Source: Devosia sp. LC5
GTDB lineage: Bacteria; Pseudomonadota; Alphaproteobacteria; Rhizobiales; Devosiaceae
Length of the DNA: 64,000 bases
NCBI RefSeq assembly: GCF_000735585.1
Contig: NZ_JNNO01000034.1
Coordinates: 1 to 64,000 of the forward strand
Direction: 5' to 3'
Position numbers and translations under genes: made by a program
Notes under the pieces: model-generated
What the model saw: only the letters and a program-made list of their open reading frames with translations
What the model was told of the DNA's origin: nothing
The model's database searches: none
Shown: in pieces, positions 19,188 to 26,727 of the stretch
How the letters are laid out: each line of letters opens with the position of its first letter
Position numbering within the stretch: position 1 is the first letter of the stretch

Positions 19188-19320
19188 AGGTCGCCGCAAT
19201 CGTCCAGGGAGGAAGAACGAAGGGGAAGCAATTGATCGTGGTGTGCAGCCCGTGCAGTTTGCGAGTGGGAAGCCTCTGTGGCGGGCCAAGAGGGACACGA
19301 GCCGCACGCCGCGATCAATC
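19157..19320 (-). ncRNA. Candidate structured small RNA or amtB 3'-UTR RNA
   Basis: The gap downstream of amtB holds a 24-base imperfect inverted repeat: ATTGATCGTGGTGTGCAGCC (19231 onward) against 19296-19319, with only four non-Watson-Crick positions. On the minus strand this long hairpin is followed by a pyrimidine-rich single-stranded stretch containing CTTCCTCCC (anti-Shine-Dalgarno-like) and then a strong terminator (GGCCCGCC/GGCGGGCC, TTTTCTT). This layout of hairpin, CU-rich loop and terminator is common for alphaproteobacterial trans-acting sRNAs. No promoter is obvious, so it may be cut from the amtB transcript. Confidence 0.35.
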
Positions 19321-19375
19321 TTTTGGTCACTAAAGATGCCCGGCGGCGGAGGACGCCGCCGGGTGAAGTCGCAAT

Positions 19376-20740
19376 TTACGAGTTGTAGGCGCGCTCGCCG
19401 TGGCTCGACAGATCCAGGCCATCGCTTTCGCTCGATTCGGAGACGCGGGCGCCACCGAAGATTGCCTTGACGATCAGCATGGCGACCAGGGCCACGACAC
19501 CGGACCAGACAACGGCGATGATCACGCCAGTGAGCTGGACCATGAACTGGGCGCCCATTTCATAGCCGTCCAGCGGGTAGCCGCCGAAGCCGGGATTAGC
19601 GACGATGGCGGTGCCCAGGGCGCCGACAATGCCGCCCACGCCATGGATGCCGAACACATCCAGGCTATCGTCATACTTGAGCATCGGCTTGAGGTTGACG
19701 ACCGCCCACAGGCAGACGAAACCGGCAACCGCGCCCAGCACGATGGCGCCGCCGACACCGGCAAAACCGGCAGCGGGGGTGATCGCCACGAGACCGGCAA
19801 CGGCACCCGAGACCGCACCCAGGGCCGAAGCATGGCCACGGGTGACCTTTTCGCCGATAGCCCAGGCCAGAGCCGCAGCGGCCGGAGCCAGCACGGTATT
19901 GATCAGGGCAACGGCGGTCAGCGCATTGGCTTCCAGATTGGAGCCGGCATTGAAGCCGAACCAGCCGAACCACAGCAGGCCGGCACCGATATAGGTGAGA
20001 ACCAGATTGTGCGGAGCGATCGGCTCCTTCATGTAGCCCAGGCGCGGCCCGAGCACGATGGCGGCGACGAGCGCGGCCACACCGGAATTGATATGAACCA
20101 CGGTGCCGCCGGCAAAGTCATAGGCGCCCATGCCGAACAGCAGGCCGGGGCCCGACCAGACCATGTGGGCCATCGGGATATAGGAGAAGGTGAACCAGAT
20201 GGCCAGGAACGCCATCAGCGCGCCGAACTTCATGCGTTCGGCAATGCCGCCGACGATGAGGGTCGAGGTGATGCAGGCAAAGGTCATCTGGAAGACCACG
20301 AAGACCATTTCGGGCAGTTCGAACCCGGCCGAGAAGGTCGCGGCGGTGGATTCAAGCGTCACGCCCGAGAGGAAGAATTTGGAGAAGTCACCGACGAAAG
20401 CCGACAGGCCTCCTTCGGTCGGGCCGGCAAAAGCCAGCGAGTAGCCATAGGCGACCCACAGAATGGCGATCATCGAGAAGCCGAGGAACACCTGGGTCAA
20501 AACGGAGAGGATATTCTTGGCGCGCACCAGACCGCCATAGAACAGGGCCAGGCCCGGAATGGTCATGACGATGACGACCATGGTGGACACCAGCATCCAG
20601 GCCACGTCGCCCTTGTCGACGACGGCGGTGACTTCAGCAGCCGCCTCGGCCGCCGGAGCGGCAGCGTCCTGCGCAAATGCCGGCAGCGCCAGCAGCAGGG
20701 AGGCGATTGCAGCGCTCCCCAAAACTTTTGACATCTTCAT
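19376..20740 (-). CDS. amtB: Ammonium transporter AmtB
   Basis: This 454-residue inner-membrane channel has a cleavable signal peptide (MKMSKVLGSAAIASLLLALP, then AFAQDA), as in E. coli AmtB, and about eleven hydrophobic segments. Signature stretches include ALFYGGLVRAKN, YIPMAHMVW, YDFAGGTVVHINSG and GLLWFGWFGFNAGS; the last two flank the ammonium pore with its twin histidines. GGGAGAA lies eight bases before the chosen ATG; the longer frame upstream overlaps the gap to glnK and looks non-coding. It is the second gene of the glnK-amtB operon and is gated by GlnK. Confidence 0.95.
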   Translation of the reverse strand: MKMSKVLGSAAIASLLLALPAFAQDAAAPAAEAAAEVTAVVDKGDVAWMLVSTMVVIVMTIPGLALFYGGLVRAKNILSVLTQVFLGFSMIAILWVAYGYSLAFAGPTEGGLSAFVGDFSKFFLSGVTLESTAATFSAGFELPEMVFVVFQMTFACITSTLIVGGIAERMKFGALMAFLAIWFTFSYIPMAHMVWSGPGLLFGMGAYDFAGGTVVHINSGVAALVAAIVLGPRLGYMKEPIAPHNLVLTYIGAGLLWFGWFGFNAGSNLEANALTAVALINTVLAPAAAALAWAIGEKVTRGHASALGAVSGAVAGLVAITPAAGFAGVGGAIVLGAVAGFVCLWAVVNLKPMLKYDDSLDVFGIHGVGGIVGALGTAIVANPGFGGYPLDGYEMGAQFMVQLTGVIIAVVWSGVVALVAMLIVKAIFGGARVSESSESDGLDLSSHGERAYNS

Positions 20741-20762
20741 CTTGTTGTTCTCCCGATGACGC

Positions 20763-21101
20763 TTAGAGGGCAGAAGCGCCGGTTTCACCGGTGCGGATAC
20801 GGGTGACGGCCAGAAGATCGAGTACGAAGATCTTGCCATCGCCGATACGGCCGGTCTGGGCACTGTCGCGGATGGCCGTGGACACGGCATCGGCTAGGGC
20901 GTCATCAACGGCGATTTCAACTTTGAGCTTGGGCAGGAAGTGCACGGCATATTCGGTGCCGCGATAGATTTCCGAATGCCCCTTCTGGCGGCCGTAACCC
21001 TTCACCTCGGTCACGGTCATGCCGTGGACGTCGAGCGAGTTGAGAGCCTGGCGAACCTCTTCGAGGCGTGATGGCTTGATAATTGCAATCACCAGTTTCA
21101 T
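20763..21101 (-). CDS. glnK: Nitrogen regulatory protein P-II (GlnK)
   Basis: The 112-residue trimeric signal protein has the T-loop KGYGRQKGHSEIYRGTEY with the uridylylated Tyr51. The C-terminal P-II signature TGRIGDGKIFVLDLLAVTRIRTGE is present. It senses 2-oxoglutarate and ATP/ADP and blocks AmtB when nitrogen is ample. The start at MKLVIAIIKP is the universal P-II opening; the frame runs further upstream without conserved sequence. It is 22 bases before amtB, and its upstream region holds a candidate sigma54 promoter and NtrC site. Confidence 0.95.
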   Translation of the reverse strand: MKLVIAIIKPSRLEEVRQALNSLDVHGMTVTEVKGYGRQKGHSEIYRGTEYAVHFLPKLKVEIAVDDALADAVSTAIRDSAQTGRIGDGKIFVLDLLAVTRIRTGETGASAL

Positions 21102-21147
21102 GTGAGCCCCTTTGCGACTTGGCGCTGGTCTGGAATGCCCAACTAGA

Positions 21148-21164
21148 CTCAAGCGCCGTGCCAA
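21148..21164 (-). promoter_or_regulatory. Candidate sigma54 (-24/-12) promoter of glnK-amtB
   Basis: On the minus strand the sequence TTGGCACGGCGCTTGAG matches the sigma54 consensus TGGCACG-N4-TTGCW except that the -12 C is A. The spacing between the -24 GG and the -12 element is right. It lies about 47 bases upstream of the glnK start codon. Confidence 0.6.
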
Positions 21165-21246
21165 CTCCGAATGGCGCGAAAATCATCAGCAAAAACAATG
21201 TATTAGTAATTCATAAAGGATTCACAACACCGCGGCCGTTGCGAAA

Positions 21247-21263
21247 TGCACAAAAAATGTGCA
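21247..21263. promoter_or_regulatory. Candidate NtrC-binding dyad
   Basis: TGCACA-AAAAA-TGTGCA is a perfect 17-base dyad with the same half-site and spacing as NtrC sites (TGCACC-N5-GGTGCA). It is about 100 bases upstream of the -24 element of the candidate glnK promoter, a usual enhancer distance. Confidence 0.6.
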
Positions 21264-21364
21264 AAACGGCAGCGAATTGGGCAAAATTACGGCAAGGCTG
21301 CCGCGACCTTCGGCCTCTTGCGCCTTATGCGTGCAGGCGCTCAATAAGGGAAAGGAGAACTGAC

Positions 21365-22588
21365 ATGGCCAGCGCTGCACAAACCCATGACGTGCTGATT
21401 GTCGGCGGCGGCCCGGTGGGGCTGACGCTGGCGCTTGCCCTGGTGCAATCGGCGCGCGGCATCCGCGTCGGGCTGGTTGATCGGCGGCCCCTCTCGGTGC
21501 CGCGCGACAATCGCGCCTCGGCCATCGCTGCTGGCGTGCGACGTGTGTTCGAGGCCCTGGGCGTATGGCCCGCCATGGCCGCCCAATCGCAGCCGATTAC
21601 CGCCATGCGGATTACCGATTCGGGCGTGGGCGATATTTCTCGGCCATTGTTCCTCAGCTTTGAGGGCGATGTGGCGCCGGGCGAGCCCTTTGCCCATATG
21701 GTGCCCAATCGCATCAGCGGGCAGGTGCTGCTCGATGCGGTCGGCGCGCAGATCGAAGTGATCGCGCCGGCCGAGATTGCCTCGTGGCAGAGCGACACCC
21801 GTTCCGCCCGGCTGGTGCTGGCCGATGGTCGCGTGCTGGCGGCGCCCCTGGTGGTGGCGGCCGACGGCGGGCAATCGGCGCTGCGGCAGATGGCGGGCAT
21901 TGGCGTCGTCGAGCATGATTACCGCCAGACGGGGCTGGTCACCACGATCAGCCATGAATTACCCCATGACGGGGTCGCCTATGAGCATTTCCGGCCCGCC
22001 GGCCCCTTTGCCAGCCTGCCGCTCACGGGCAATCGCTCCTCATTGGTCTGGACCGAGTCCAGCGCCGACGCGCCGCGCTTTCTCGGCATGGACAAGGCGT
22101 CATTGGCGCTCGAAATCGAGGCGGTGATGGGCTCGACGCTGGGCGCGGTGACGGTAGAAGAGGATCTGGCGGGCTTTCCGCTCCGCATGCGTATCGCCCG
22201 CGATTTCGTCGCGCCACGGCTGGCTCTGGTGGGCGACGCCGCCCATGTCGTGCATCCGATCGCCGGGCAGGGGCTCAATCTGGGGCTCAAGGACGTGGCG
22301 GCTTTGGCCGAAGTGGTGATCGAGGCCGTCCGGCTGGGGCTCGATCATGGCAGCGACGACGTGCTGGCGCGCTACCAAAGCTGGCGCCGGCTCGATACCT
22401 CGGCCATGGCCATGGTGACCGACGGGATGAACCGGCTGTTTTCTAATGATGCCGCGCCAGTGCGGGCCGTGCGGGATTTCGGCCTGGGCCTGGTCGACCG
22501 CGCCGGCCCCATCAAGGCCGCCATGATCCGCACCGCGGCGGGTGTCTCGGGCAATGGACCAAAACTGCTGAGCGGGCTGCCGATCTAG
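21365..22588 (+). CDS. ubiH: FAD-dependent UbiH/UbiF/COQ6-type hydroxylase
   Basis: A 407-residue flavin monooxygenase for ring hydroxylation in ubiquinone synthesis. The Rossmann loop VLIVGGGPVGLTLALAL (10-26), the middle VVAADGGQSALRQMAGI motif and the C-terminal LALVGDAAHVVHPIAGQGLNLGLKDV fingerprint are complete. UbiH, UbiF and UbiL-like members cannot be separated by eye. AAAGGAGA precedes the chosen ATG; the frame upstream is open but non-conserved and overlaps the glnK promoter. It converges on the Trm112-like gene, sharing CTAG at the stop. Confidence 0.87.
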   Translation: MASAAQTHDVLIVGGGPVGLTLALALVQSARGIRVGLVDRRPLSVPRDNRASAIAAGVRRVFEALGVWPAMAAQSQPITAMRITDSGVGDISRPLFLSFEGDVAPGEPFAHMVPNRISGQVLLDAVGAQIEVIAPAEIASWQSDTRSARLVLADGRVLAAPLVVAADGGQSALRQMAGIGVVEHDYRQTGLVTTISHELPHDGVAYEHFRPAGPFASLPLTGNRSSLVWTESSADAPRFLGMDKASLALEIEAVMGSTLGAVTVEEDLAGFPLRMRIARDFVAPRLALVGDAAHVVHPIAGQGLNLGLKDVAALAEVVIEAVRLGLDHGSDDVLARYQSWRRLDTSAMAMVTDGMNRLFSNDAAPVRAVRDFGLGLVDRAGPIKAAMIRTAAGVSGNGPKLLSGLPI

Positions 22589-22815
22589 TTTTGGCCCCGC
22601 GTCAGCGTCTTGATCTCATCGGGCTCGACGCTGCGTGCTTCATCCAGGCTCAATAGCGGCACGCCCTTGTTGATGGGGAAGGCCAGGCGCGCGGCGACCG
22701 AGATCAGCTCGGTATGGTCCCCCGACAGGATCAGCCGCGTCTTGGTCAGCGGGCAGACCAGCATTTCAAGCGTCCGCACATCCAGCACATGGCGGGGATC
22801 GACGCCGGAAGGCAT
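22585..22815 (-). CDS. Trm112 family protein
   Basis: A 76-residue protein with VDVRTLEMLVCPLTK-like sequence (DVRTLEMLVCPLTKTRL), the zinc-ribbon-like N-terminus of Trm112/YcaR proteins, and ELISVAARLAFPINKGVPLLSLDEAR, the conserved core. Only one cysteine remains of the ribbon. Trm112 proteins activate methyltransferases in eukaryotes and archaea; the bacterial role is less clear. The start overlaps the stop of the Lon-domain gene by one base (TGATG), and the stop overlaps ubiH by four. Confidence 0.85.
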   Translation of the reverse strand: MPSGVDPRHVLDVRTLEMLVCPLTKTRLILSGDHTELISVAARLAFPINKGVPLLSLDEARSVEPDEIKTLTRGQN

Positions 22816-23480
22816 CAGTTGAGCGGGGGGCGGTCATTGCCGCCACGCGCCATTTCATATTCGGTCATGGCGATCAGGGTTTCGGCGCGCTGCTCCAGCG
22901 TCTGGGCTTCCAGCAGCACCTGTTTTTCGGCGGCGCCATAGGGGGAGACCATGCAGCAGAAATTGACGAGGTCAGCCGTGCCGGTGCGCTCGATCTCTTC
23001 GAAATTGAGGTCGATATTGGCGAATTCGGCATAGTCGCGCATCATCTTGATGAAGCGCTCGCGATCCACCGCGTCCTCCCCGAAATCGCGGGTGAAATCC
23101 ATGGCAAAGTCCTCGGCTGCTATCACCGCCTGCCGATAGGGCGTCATCACCGTCAATTCATGGGCGAGGCGGAAGCGGGTGACGCCTTCCAGAATGATGA
23201 AATACCGCCCCTCCCCGCTTTCCTCGAAATGGGTGATCCGGCCGAGGCACCCGATCTGCTGCAGCGGACTGCGGCCGCGCGGGCTTTCCTCGGACGTATC
23301 CTCGGGCTGGATCAGCCCGATCAGCCGGTCGCCGCGCAGGGCCGCATCCACCATCTCGATATAGCGCGGCTCAAAGATATTGAGTGGACGATGCGAAAAG
23401 GGCAGCAGCAGCGCCCCGGTCAAGGGAAAGACCGGGACGGATTTGGGCAGCTCGGCAGCAGAAGTCGGTCGCTTGGGCAT
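22815..23480 (-). CDS. LON substrate-binding-domain protein (no protease domain)
   Basis: This 221-residue protein is only the N-terminal substrate-binding domain of Lon: VPVFPLTGALLLPFSHRPLNIFEPRYIEMV at 15-44, IGCLGRITHFEESGEGRYFIILEGVTRFRL in the middle, and a helical tail (EKQVLLEAQTLEQRAETLIAMTEYE). There is no AAA+ or Ser-Lys protease part, as in other stand-alone LON-domain proteins of alphaproteobacteria. Placement after a thioredoxin-TPR chaperone gene and before Trm112 recurs in this order and suggests a protein quality role. Confidence 0.88.
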   Translation of the reverse strand: MPKRPTSAAELPKSVPVFPLTGALLLPFSHRPLNIFEPRYIEMVDAALRGDRLIGLIQPEDTSEESPRGRSPLQQIGCLGRITHFEESGEGRYFIILEGVTRFRLAHELTVMTPYRQAVIAAEDFAMDFTRDFGEDAVDRERFIKMMRDYAEFANIDLNFEEIERTGTADLVNFCCMVSPYGAAEKQVLLEAQTLEQRAETLIAMTEYEMARGGNDRPPLN

Positions 23481-23492
23481 GAGGTCTCCGGC

Positions 23493-24443
23493 TCAGGAAA
23501 ATAGCGCAGCCGACAGCAGCCGGCGGCCCTTGAGCGTGGCGGGGTCCTTGGGGCCCCAGGCTTCAAAGAATTCGAGCAGCTTCTTGCGCGCGCCGTCCTC
23601 GTTCCAGGTGCGGTCGCGCTTGAAGATAGCAACCAGCGCCTCGGCCGCCTCGACGCGTTTGCCTTCGGCATTGAGTACCACGGCTAGGTCGAAACGGGCC
23701 TGGTGGTCATCCGGGTTGGCGGCAAGAGCGGCTTCCAGCGCCGAGGTTTCCGACAATTCGGCCGCTTCGTCGAGCAGGCGGATGGAATTGGCAAGGCTGG
23801 TATAGACTTCGCCCTTGCGCTCGGCCTCGGGCACCATGTCGAGCGTTGCCTTGGCCTGCGCGGTTTCGCCGGCCGCGAGGTAAACCTTGGTGAGGCCGAT
23901 CAGCGCCACGGCGTGGTCGGGCACATGCTGGGTCACCATGCCGAAAATCTGCGCGGCGCGGCCCAGATCGCCAGCAGCCAGCGCCTCCTCGGCGGCAGCA
24001 AGAGCCTCGGTGATCTGGGCTTCCATCGAGCCTTCGGCTGGCGCGGGCTCGGGCGCAGCGGCAATCACCTTGTCGGCAAAGCGGCGCACTTCGCCCTCGG
24101 GCATGGCGCCCATAAAGCCATCGACCGGGCGGCCACCCGAGAAAGCAAAGACGGCGGGAATCGATTGAATGCCAAGCTGGCCGGCAATCTGGGGGTTTTC
24201 GTCGATATTGATCTTGATCAGGCGGATCTTGCCGACCTTTTCATTGACCACTTTTTCCAGCGCCGGAGTCAACTGGCGGCAAGGGCCGCACCAGGGCGCC
24301 CAGAAATCGACCAGCACGGGCGTATCGAGCGAAGCATCGATCACATCGGCCTTGAAAGCCTGATCGGTCGAATCCTTGATCAGCGCGCCGGCGGGCGCAG
24401 CAGCGGGAGAAGTCGGTGTTGCAACGTTAAACGGAGTGGACAT
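23493..24443 (-). CDS. cnoX: Thioredoxin-TPR chaperone (CnoX/YbbN-like)
   Basis: The 316-residue protein joins a thioredoxin domain (about 20-130, WAPWCGPCRQ with Cys52 and Cys55) to a C-terminal TPR-like helical region (EALAAGDLGRAAQIFGMV and later repeats). The CGPC pair suggests redox activity, unlike E. coli CnoX whose motif is SQHC. CnoX proteins hold unfolded or oxidised clients for GroEL and DnaK. I use the ATG giving MSTPFNVATP; an upstream ATG adds 27 charged residues. It is first in the operon with the LON-domain and Trm112 genes. Confidence 0.85.
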   Translation of the reverse strand: MSTPFNVATPTSPAAAPAGALIKDSTDQAFKADVIDASLDTPVLVDFWAPWCGPCRQLTPALEKVVNEKVGKIRLIKINIDENPQIAGQLGIQSIPAVFAFSGGRPVDGFMGAMPEGEVRRFADKVIAAAPEPAPAEGSMEAQITEALAAAEEALAAGDLGRAAQIFGMVTQHVPDHAVALIGLTKVYLAAGETAQAKATLDMVPEAERKGEVYTSLANSIRLLDEAAELSETSALEAALAANPDDHQARFDLAVVLNAEGKRVEAAEALVAIFKRDRTWNEDGARKKLLEFFEAWGPKDPATLKGRRLLSAALFS

Positions 24444-24650
24444 CGGCGTGACGGGCCCTTGGCGTTTTTCGATTTTTGGGTCGGTTCCGGGCTCTTCTTG
24501 CGCCCGCAAACCGGGGTGTGACAAGCCCTTCTATCCACAAGGCGACCGGAAGATGACGAAGCGGTCAAAATGTGGGTTGCAATCAGGCAGGTGATTGGGC
24601 ATATAGGCGCGCATCGGGGCACTGCCAAGGCGGTGACGACGATATGGAGT

Positions 24651-24725
24651 GCGGGTGTAGCTCAGGGGTAGAGCATAACCTTGCCAAGGTTAGGGTCGTG
24701 GGTTCGAATCCCATCGCCCGCTCCA
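24651..24725 (+). tRNA. tRNA-Gly (GCC anticodon)
   Basis: The cloverleaf is complete: acceptor GCGGGTG with CGCCCGC (one G-U pair), D arm GCTCAGGGGTAGAGC, anticodon stem TAACC/GGTTA with loop TTGCCAA giving anticodon GCC, and T arm GTGGGTTCGAATCCCAT. The discriminator is T and the 3' CCA is encoded in the genome. It is followed by its own terminator. Confidence 0.96.
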
Positions 24726-24755
24726 AATACCAAAGTCCGGCATGGCTTTGGTGAC

Positions 24756-24780
24756 AAAGGGTCCTTCGGGACCCTTTTTG
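24756..24780 (+). terminator. Rho-independent terminator after tRNA-Gly
   Basis: GGGTCC (24759-24764) and GGACCC (24769-24774) flank a TTCG tetraloop and are followed by TTTTTG. It starts about 30 bases after the tRNA. Confidence 0.9.
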
Positions 24781-24873
24781 TTTTTCCGGGTTTGTTTCTG
24801 AGCTCGGCGTTTTTCCAGCAACCGAAACGGGCGCCGATAGTTCTCCTGCCGGCAGGACAGGGAGACTTGCGCC

Positions 24874-25149
24874 ATGGCACATGTACGCTACGAGGTCGTC
24901 GAGCATGACGGCGGCTTTGCCTATAAGGTGGGGGATGTGTTTTCGGAGAGCTTTCCGACCCATCGTGCGGCTTTGGACGCGGCCATCGCCGCCGCCGACC
25001 GGCAACAGGCCGCCGGGCAGACCCAGGCGATCGGTTATCAGGATGCAGAAGGGCGCTGGCACGAAGAGCTGGCCCGCGGCGATGACCGGCCCCAGACCGA
25101 AGTCGAAGACGACCTGATCGAGCCGGTCGGGCGCCGCCCGCGGCGCTAG
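24874..25149 (+). CDS. DUF2188-like small protein
   Basis: A 91-residue soluble protein opening MAHVRYEVVEHDGGFAYKVG, with THRAALDAA and AIGYQDAEGRWHEE, the pattern of the DUF2188 family. The tail is rich in Asp, Glu and Arg. Its function is unknown. GGGAGA lies about nine bases before the ATG. It converges on the monooxygenase gene, with the two stop codons sharing CTAG (25146-25149). Confidence 0.75.
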   Translation: MAHVRYEVVEHDGGFAYKVGDVFSESFPTHRAALDAAIAAADRQQAAGQTQAIGYQDAEGRWHEELARGDDRPQTEVEDDLIEPVGRRPRR

Positions 25150-26249
25150 CCAATTCCCGTATCAAGAAACGCCATCAATTCCTTGGCGGCGGCGCTGCCG
25201 GCGCGATTGGCGCCGATGGTGGAGGCCGAGGGGCCGTAGCCGACCAGATGGATGCGCTTGTCGCGTTCCACTTGCGTGGCCAGCCGCCCGCTCATGACGA
25301 TGCCGCCCGAGGGCTCGCGCAATTGCAGCGGCGCCAGATGATCGAGCGCACTGCGAAAACCGGTGCACCACAAAATGACATCGACATCCAGAATGCGGCC
25401 ATCGGCCCAGCGCACACCGCTGGCCGTAATCTCGTCGAACATGGGCTGGCGGTCCAATACGCCGCGGGCCCGCGCCGCTTCGATGGCCGGGGTGACGGGC
25501 AGGCCCGTGACCGACACCACCGAACCCGGCGGCAGTCCCTGGCGCACGCGCTCTTCCACCAGCGCCACCGCGGCGCGGCCGGCATCCTGATCAAAAGGAC
25601 CGGTCCGAAAGCGCGGCGGCGTGCGGGTAACCCAACTGGTCTGCGTAACCTGTGAGATTTCATCAAGCAGCTGGATAGCGGAAATACCCCCGCCGACCAG
25701 CAGTACATGCTGGCCGACAAAATCCTGGGCGGTTTTATAGTCGCGGGTATGCAATTGGCGCCCGGCGAAGAGATCGGCGCCGGGATATTCGGGAATGAAC
25801 GGTTTTTCCCAGGTGCCGGTGGCATTGATCAGCCCTTCGGCGGAAAACACACCGCGATCGCTCTCGATGCGCAGCCTTGCGCCCCGGTCGCAGACCACGC
25901 TGACCGAGGCGGGGCGCAGCACATTGAGGCCGAAGCGCTCTTCGTAAGCCGCAAAATAGCGCGGCACGGCCACCGCGGCCTGCACCGAATCGTCGCCCCC
26001 CGCCAGTTCGGCAAAGGACAGGCCCGGCAGGTCATGCACACGATTGACGGTGCTCAGCGTCAGCGAGGGCCAGCGATATTGCCAGGCGCCACCTGGCGCG
26101 GGGGCCTGGTCGAGCACGATGAAATCGCGGCCGGGGGTGAGGCCCATTTGCCTGAGGTGATAGGCCGAGGACAGGCCCGCTTGTCCTGCGCCAATCACGA
26201 CGACGCGGGTTTTAAGCGCAACGCGCAGGGCAGGGGATGGATCTGACAA
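25146..26249 (-). CDS. Flavin-containing NAD(P)-dependent monooxygenase/oxidoreductase
   Basis: The 367-residue enzyme has two Rossmann dinucleotide sites: FAD at VVVIGAGQAGLSSAYHL (16-32) and NAD(P)H at HVLLVGGGISAIQLLDEI (about 180-197). INATGTWEKPFIPEYPGADLF is the motif linking the two in class B/FMO enzymes, and ILWCTGFRSALDHLAPL is the C-terminal ATG-like segment. Likely reaction is oxygenation of a small molecule; the substrate is unknown. It is divergent from the ArsR-SRPBCC-GFA operon. Confidence 0.85.
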   Translation of the reverse strand: MSDPSPALRVALKTRVVVIGAGQAGLSSAYHLRQMGLTPGRDFIVLDQAPAPGGAWQYRWPSLTLSTVNRVHDLPGLSFAELAGGDDSVQAAVAVPRYFAAYEERFGLNVLRPASVSVVCDRGARLRIESDRGVFSAEGLINATGTWEKPFIPEYPGADLFAGRQLHTRDYKTAQDFVGQHVLLVGGGISAIQLLDEISQVTQTSWVTRTPPRFRTGPFDQDAGRAAVALVEERVRQGLPPGSVVSVTGLPVTPAIEAARARGVLDRQPMFDEITASGVRWADGRILDVDVILWCTGFRSALDHLAPLQLREPSGGIVMSGRLATQVERDKRIHLVGYGPSASTIGANRAGSAAAKELMAFLDTGIG

Positions 26250-26345
26250 AGGCGGGCTCCCGGGGAGAGCCCATATTTAGGGGCGCCAGGCGATGGGAGC
26301 AAGCATGGTGGCTTCGCACGCTTGACTCCCATCCATAATCGATTT

Positions 26346-26381
26346 ATTTAACGCATATGTTAATTAATGGATACGTTAAAT
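26346..26381. promoter_or_regulatory. 36-bp palindromic operator over the arsR start (cassette 2)
   Basis: ATTTAACG (26346-26353) and CGTTAAAT (26374-26381) are exact inverted repeats, and the centre TTAATTAA is also symmetric about the same axis. The ATG of the ArsR gene (26380) overlaps the right arm. Autorepression by the downstream ArsR protein is the simplest reading. Confidence 0.7.
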
Positions 26382-26727
26382 GCAGCCTGATCCCCTAAGC
26401 ACGACGCTGGCCGCCCTGGCGGACCCGACCCGCCGCGCCATCCTGGCCCGGCTCGGGCAGGGCGAAGCCAATGTCAATGAATTGGCCGAGCCCTTCGATA
26501 TCAGCCTGCCGGCCATTTCCCGCCATCTCAAGGTGCTCGAAAATGCGGGCCTCGTCTCGCGCGGCCGCACCGCGCAATGGCGGCCCGTCCGCCTCGAAGG
26601 CGCCCCCCTGCGCGATCTTGCCAGCTGGCTCGAACACTATCGCAAATTCTGGGACGAGGGCTTCGACAAGATGGATGCCCTCATCAAGGATCTCACCAAA
26701 GGACAGCCCGATGCAGCCAAAAACTGA
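26380..26727 (+). CDS. ArsR-family transcriptional regulator (SRPBCC cassette 2)
   Basis: The 115-residue protein has the winged helix LAALADPTRRAILARLGQGEANVNELAEPFDISLPAISRHLKVLENAGLVSRGR. No metal-binding cysteines are present. The tail APLRDLASWLEHYRKFWDEGFDKMDALIKDL is shared with ArsR partners of SRPBCC proteins. The ATG lies within a palindrome, so initiation and operator binding overlap; no Shine-Dalgarno is visible, and the message may be leaderless. Confidence 0.9.
   Translation: MQPDPLSTTLAALADPTRRAILARLGQGEANVNELAEPFDISLPAISRHLKVLENAGLVSRGRTAQWRPVRLEGAPLRDLASWLEHYRKFWDEGFDKMDALIKDLTKGQPDAAKN

Noticed and set aside
18892..19375. Extra protein-coding gene between ftsK and amtB
   Set aside because: Open frames on the minus strand (18927-19307 and 19091-19330) cross repeats and terminator hairpins and show no conserved motif.
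19400..20731. 443-residue plus-strand frame opposite amtB
   Set aside because: Gln/His/Gly/Asp-rich antisense of AmtB membrane segments; no conserved domain.
22815..23480. Full-length Lon protease
   Set aside because: Only the N-terminal substrate-binding domain is encoded; no AAA+ or protease region exists nearby.
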